Source of the DNA: Serinicoccus chungangensis
GTDB lineage: Bacteria > Actinomycetota > Actinomycetes > Actinomycetales > Dermatophilaceae
Assembly: GCF_001483745.1 (NCBI RefSeq)
Contig: NZ_LQBL01000011.1
Location: 62,001-126,000 of the forward strand
Direction: 5' to 3'
DNA length: 64,000 bases
Below the pieces are notes generated by a model. It saw only the letters and a program-made list of their open reading frames with translations. It made no database searches and was not told the DNA's origin. Positions 60,958 through 64,000 of the stretch are shown here, piece by piece. The first letter of the stretch is position 1. Each line of letters opens with the position of its first letter. Made by a program: the position numbers and the translations under genes.

Positions 60958-61479
60958 TCAGGCCCAACCGGTGACCCGGCGGGATCGGTGGGGGGTGGTC
61001 CGGCGACCGGGGCCCTCGGGCCCGGCCGCGCGGGTGGCGGTGCGGACCGCCTGGACGACCCACGTGTTGAGCGACTGGCCGGCAGCGGCGGCGTGCCGCT
61101 CCGCGGTCAGCTTGAGCTGGTCGGGCAGGCGTAGCGAGACCCGTGACTGAGTGGCGTCCGTCTCGTCGAGCTCCGCGGTGCGCGGGCCGTGGTCGCCGGG
61201 TGCCGTCGGGGCGGCGGGACGGCCGTCCTCCCCGGTGCCGAGATGCCGGACCTCCAGGATCGGGTCGCGACCCTCCATCCGCACGGTCACCACCGACTCC
61301 TCGAGCTGGGAGGTGAGGGAGGCCGCGGCGTCGGAGAGCGCCTGGAGGATCGCGAGGCGGACGGCAGGCTCGACCGCCGGGGCGATGCGGTGCACGACCT
61401 CGCGGGTCGCGTCGTCGGCCAGCGAGGTCGCCCGGTCCAGGTCCTCGGCCACCGCGGTCAGGTACGGCTGCAGCTCCAT
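60958..61479 (-). CDS. Ribbon-helix-helix (HicB/CopG-like) DNA-binding protein
   Basis: A 173-residue protein. The N-terminal 80 residues are helical (AVAEDLDRATSLADDATREVV onward), then a proline-rich linker, then a C-terminal ribbon-helix-helix domain at about residues 110-150 (SRVSLRLPDQLKLTAERHAAA, SLNTWVVQAVRTA). HicB-like proteins have this order. No toxin gene is adjacent; the partner gene is DUF4097. Two copies of the palindrome ATGACGTCAT, 22 bases apart, lie at and just upstream of its start, as expected for self-regulation. The first overlaps the start codon. Confidence 0.8.
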   Translation of the reverse strand: MELQPYLTAVAEDLDRATSLADDATREVVHRIAPAVEPAVRLAILQALSDAAASLTSQLEESVVTVRMEGRDPILEVRHLGTGEDGRPAAPTAPGDHGPRTAELDETDATQSRVSLRLPDQLKLTAERHAAAAGQSLNTWVVQAVRTATRAAGPEGPGRRTTPHRSRRVTGWA

Positions 61480-61489
61480 GACGTCATGG
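61476..61489. promoter_or_regulatory. Operator-like palindrome 1 (14 bp) at the RHH gene start
   Basis: CCATGACGTCATGG is a perfect palindrome overlapping the ATG of the reverse-strand RHH gene. Binding here would block translation start and the promoter. Confidence 0.65.
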
Positions 61490-61499
61490 TGACACCACT

Positions 61500-61509
61500 A
61501 TGACGTCAT
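61500..61509. promoter_or_regulatory. Operator-like palindrome 2 (10 bp)
   Basis: A second perfect ATGACGTCAT, centred 22 bases (two helical turns) from the first, so two dimers would bind on the same face. It lies in the gap shared with nuoH2 and could affect both genes. Confidence 0.6.
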
Positions 61510-61600
61510 GCGCAAGGGTCGGTCGAGGGGACGCCGTGGCCGCCGACCGGTGCCCGGTGGCCGCGCGGTGCGGCGTCGCCCAGCCGGGCGGCTCACTCGT

Positions 61601-61606
61601 TAGGGT
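61601..61606 (+). promoter_or_regulatory. Probable -10 box of nuoH2
   Basis: TAGGGT, seven bases before the ATG at 61614. It lies about 95 bases from the second RHH palindrome. Confidence 0.45.
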
Positions 61607-61613
61607 GAACGCG

Positions 61614-62594
61614 ATGCTCGCCGATGTCCCCTGGGCCCTCGAGGCCGTGCTGAAGGCCGCTGCCGTGCTGGCGGTCTTCCTCACGCTGCCCCTGGCCCTC
61701 GGCCAGCTCGAGCACAAGCTCATGGGTCACATGCAGGGCCGGCTCGGCCCGATGGAGGCGGGGCCGCACGGCGTCCTGCAGCTGGTCGCCGACGGCATCA
61801 AGTTCGCCCAGAAGGAGGACATCACCCCGGCGGCCGCCGACCGGCCGGTCTTCCGGCTGGCGCCCGCCGTCGCGCTCGTGCCCTACCTCGTGGCGCTCGC
61901 CGCGCTGCCGTTCGGCGCCGCCTGGGTCGCCGCCGACGTCCCGGCCAGCCTCCTGCTCGTCCTCGCCGTCACGAGCATCGGGGTCATCGGGACGCTCATG
62001 GCGGGGTGGGGATCGGGCAACAAGTACTCCCTGCTCGGCGGGCTGCGGGCCGGGGCGCAGCTGGTCTCCTACGAGCTGCCCCTCATCCTGGCCGCGGCCA
62101 GCGTGGCGATGGCCGCCGGCACCCTGTCGCTCACGGGCATCGTCACCCAGTGGTCGTGGTGGTGGCTGGTGTGGCAGGCCCCCGCCGCGGTGGTCTTCCT
62201 CGCGGCCAGCGTCGCCGAGCTCCAGCGGACCCCCTTCGACGCGCCGGTGGCCGACTCTGAGCTCGTCTTCGGCCCGTTGACCGAGTACACCGGGCTGCGC
62301 TTCGCCTTCTTCCTGCTGGCCGAGTACGCCGGCATGGTGGTCATGGCCGTGCTCTTCACCGTCCTGTTCCTCGGTGGCTGGCGGGGGCCCTGGGCGGACG
62401 CGGGTGCGGGGCTCGTCGGGGTGCTGTGGACCCTCCTCAAGGCGACCGCCGTCGGCGTCCTCTTCCTGTGGCTGCGGGTGGCCTGGCCGCGGGTCCGGGA
62501 GGACCAGCTGCAGCGCTTCGCCTGGCTGGTCCTGCTCCCGCTCGCCCTCCTGCAGCTCGCGCTCACCGGCGTCGGGGTGGTGGTCCTCGGATGA
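61614..62594 (+). CDS. nuoH2: Second NADH-quinone oxidoreductase subunit H-like protein
   Basis: A 326-residue NuoH homologue with about eight helices. [34 protein letters not shown] and [18 protein letters not shown] are clear. The acidic quinone-site loop is changed: [11 protein letters not shown] (207-217) has Val and Asp at two positions that are glutamate in the main NuoH (AEGEGEL). It lacks the charged C-terminal tail of the main copy. The ATG at 61614 follows TAGGGT by seven bases. nuoI2 starts on its stop codon (ATGA). Confidence 0.9.
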   Translation: MLADVPWALEAVLKAAAVLAVFLTLPLALGQLEHKLMGHMQGRLGPMEAGPHGVLQLVADGIKFAQKEDITPAAADRPVFRLAPAVALVPYLVALAALPFGAAWVAADVPASLLLVLAVTSIGVIGTLMAGWGSGNKYSLLGGLRAGAQLVSYELPLILAAASVAMAAGTLSLTGIVTQWSWWWLVWQAPAAVVFLAASVAELQRTPFDAPVADSELVFGPLTEYTGLRFAFFLLAEYAGMVVMAVLFTVLFLGGWRGPWADAGAGLVGVLWTLLKATAVGVLFLWLRVAWPRVREDQLQRFAWLVLLPLALLQLALTGVGVVVLG

Positions 62595-63148
62595 GCGGCA
62601 TCACCGGCCTGCTGCGCGGCCTCGGCACCACTGCCCGCACGCTCACCCGACGCGCGCACACGGTCCAGTACCCGCATACCGAGCCGGAGCTGCCCGAGCG
62701 CAGCCGGGGCGTCATCGCGCTGCTGGAGGAGAACTGCACCTCGTGCATGCTCTGCGCCCGCGAGTGCCCGGACTGGTGCATCACCATCGACTCCCACAAG
62801 GAGACCTCGCCGCCGGAGACCGAGGGCGGCAGGGAGCGGGCGCACAACGTCCTGGACCGCTTCGACATCGACTTCTCGCTGTGCATGTACTGCGGCATCT
62901 GCATCGAGGTCTGCCCCTTCGACGCCCTCTTCTGGGCCCCCGACTTCGCCTACGCCGAGGGCGACATCCGCAACCTGCTGCACGACAAGGAGCGGCTCGG
63001 CACCTTCATGGCGTCGGTGCCGGAGGCCGCCCTGCCGGAGGGCTACCGGCCCCCGACCGTGGCCGGGACCGCGGAGGCGACCGGGCCGGTGACCCCGGAC
63101 GGGGAGCCGGAGCCGGACGAGGACCCGGAGCCGGAGGCGGACCGGTGA
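62591..63148 (+). CDS. nuoI2: Second NADH-quinone oxidoreductase subunit I-like protein
   Basis: A 185-residue protein with two complete [4Fe-4S] motifs: C49, C52, C55, C59 ([12 protein letters not shown]) and C98, C101, C104, C108 ([12 protein letters not shown]). Thus the iron-sulfur wire to NuoB2 is intact. Without E, F and G subunits this would be the natural docking point for a reduced ferredoxin. The C-terminus is an acidic Pro/Glu tail. The ATG overlaps the nuoH2 stop, and the GTG of nuoJ2 overlaps its stop. Confidence 0.92.
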   Translation: MSGITGLLRGLGTTARTLTRRAHTVQYPHTEPELPERSRGVIALLEENCTSCMLCARECPDWCITIDSHKETSPPETEGGRERAHNVLDRFDIDFSLCMYCGICIEVCPFDALFWAPDFAYAEGDIRNLLHDKERLGTFMASVPEAALPEGYRPPTVAGTAEATGPVTPDGEPEPDEDPEPEADR

Positions 63149-63705
63149 GCGGCCCGGACGTCCTCCTCCTCGCGGTGGGGCTCCTCACGGCCGGCGCCGC
63201 GACGCTGTCGGTGACCTCCCGGCAGGTGCTCCACGCCGCGCTGTGGCTCGTCGTGACCCTCGGCGGACTGGCCGGGTGCTACCTGGTCCTCGGTGCCGAG
63301 CTGGTCGCGCTGGTGCAGCTGCTCGTCTACGTCGGCGCGGTCGTCGTCCTCGTGCTGTTCGCCCTCATGCTCACCCGCGCCGGCGGCGTGCCGGTCGTCA
63401 CCGGCGTCCCGCAGCGGGTCGCGGCCGGCCTCGTCGGCGCAGGCACCACGGTGGTCCTCGGCGGTGCGCTGCTCTCGGCCTACGGGTGGGGGAGCGTCGC
63501 GATCGACGGGGGCAGCAGCACCGAGGTCGCCGCGACGATCTTCGGCACCGACGTCTGGCCCTTCGAGCTGCTCTCGGTGCTGCTCCTCATGGCCCTGGTC
63601 GCCGCGGTCGCGGTGGCCCGGGCGCCGGTGGGCGGACAGGACGACCCCCGCCAGCGACCGGACCCCCCGGCCGACGTCGAGGCCGTGCAGGGGGAGCGAC
63701 CGTGA
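63145..63705 (+). CDS. nuoJ2: Second NADH-quinone oxidoreductase subunit J-like protein
   Basis: A 186-residue membrane protein with five helices. [20 protein letters not shown] corresponds to the conserved helix-3 region. It lacks the long hydrophilic tail of the main NuoJ, keeping only about 30 residues after the last helix. GTG start overlapping the nuoI2 stop. Its own stop overlaps the nuoK2 GTG. Confidence 0.88.
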   Translation: MSGPDVLLLAVGLLTAGAATLSVTSRQVLHAALWLVVTLGGLAGCYLVLGAELVALVQLLVYVGAVVVLVLFALMLTRAGGVPVVTGVPQRVAAGLVGAGTTVVLGGALLSAYGWGSVAIDGGSSTEVAATIFGTDVWPFELLSVLLLMALVAAVAVARAPVGGQDDPRQRPDPPADVEAVQGERP

Positions 63706-64000
63706 TCCGCCCCGCCCTGCCCTACCTCCTGGCCGCCGTCCTCGCCGGCCTCGGGGTCTACGGCATCCTCGCCCGCCGGCACGCCGTCCTCGTGCTCATC
63801 GGCGTCGAGCTCGTGCTCGGCGCCGCCGGGCTCCTGCTCGTCACCGTGGCGCAGACCGGTGCGGGCGGCGACCCCGGGGCCGCCGTCCTCACCCTCTTCG
63901 TCATCACCATCGCCGCGGCCGAGGTCGTGCTCGCCCTGGCGATCTTCCTCGCGCTCTTCCGTGCCCGGGGCCACGTCGACCTGCACGCCGAGCTGGACGA
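63702..64000 (+). CDS. nuoK2: Second NADH-quinone oxidoreductase subunit K-like protein (truncated by the window edge)
   Basis: The 99 codons visible are close to the full length of NuoK. Three helices are seen, with LIGVELVLGAAGLLLV carrying the helix-2 glutamate and ITIAAAEVVLALAIFLALFR the helix-3 glutamate. The GTG at 63702 overlaps the nuoJ2 stop. No stop codon is reached before the edge. Genes for L, M and N subunits probably follow. Confidence 0.85.
   Translation, partial: MIRPALPYLLAAVLAGLGVYGILARRHAVLVLIGVELVLGAAGLLLVTVAQTGAGGDPGAAVLTLFVITIAAAEVVLALAIFLALFRARGHVDLHAELD

Noticed and set aside
61476-61509. TGACGTCA palindromes as eukaryotic-like CRE sites
   Set aside because: Resemblance is chance; their position at an RHH regulator start explains them better.
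54719-64000. Horizontal transfer of the second nuo locus
   Set aside because: Base composition, start-codon use and the common octamer (55626, 59105, 60240) match the rest of the window, and there is no integrase, tRNA or repeat at the borders seen.

Overview
The window is about 64 kb of very GC-rich DNA (roughly 73% by eye). Gene content points to an aerobic, menaquinone-using actinobacterium: a full 14-gene nuoA-N operon with actinobacterial extensions, menaquinone genes with a geranylgeranyl-reductase-type MenJ, an Eis-type acetyltransferase, a KorAB ferredoxin oxidoreductase, GTG starts, and many leaderless promoters. The gene set and the frequent octamer GGTATGCC/GGCATACC make me think of the Intrasporangiaceae (Ornithinimicrobium, Serinicoccus, Janibacter relatives); that placement is inference. 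I see no tRNA, rRNA, CRISPR array, insertion sequence or prophage. No gap between genes exceeds about 270 bases.

Layout. 1-9.4 kb holds a truncated ABC ATPase, a NUDIX hydrolase, an M13 peptidase and a coupled reverse-strand set (FGGY kinase, helicase-associated/WYL protein, acyltransferase). 9.4-21 kb carries menaquinone genes (menD, isochorismate synthase, menG, MenJ-like reductase) mixed with an Eis-like acetyltransferase, an MFS transporter, a GNAT protein, a 38-bp tandem repeat, and a CBS/nucleotidyltransferase plus exonuclease pair. 21-38.5 kb is one tightly coupled operon, nuoA to nuoN followed by a polyprenyl diphosphate synthase that probably makes the menaquinone side chain.

38.5-54.7 kb is mixed: PhoX-type phosphatase, DUF1648 membrane protein, TetR-MMPL exporter with a palindromic operator, RarD, KorAB, a small TraR/DksA zinc-finger protein, a FemAB-like transferase, a frameshifted SDR, a divergent LMW phosphatase/fructosamine kinase pair, and a beta-lactamase-fold lipoprotein.

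54.7-64 kb is the most unusual part. It is a second NDH-1 locus (nuoA2, B2, C2, H2, I2, J2 and K2 running off the right edge) broken up by reverse-strand blocks: an ECF sigma factor-Ser/Thr kinase-lipoprotein-OmpA module between B2 and C2, and a GNAT gene plus an RHH-regulator/DUF4097 operon between C2 and H2. nuoD2 is absent from its usual place after nuoC, and no E, F or G genes are seen. With KorAB upstream, a complex fed by ferredoxin rather than NADH is a reasonable hypothesis, but unproven.

Together the central genes build a menaquinone-based respiratory chain: MenF and MenD make the head group, the prenyl synthase the tail, MenG methylates, MenJ saturates the tail, and NDH-1 reduces the quinone.
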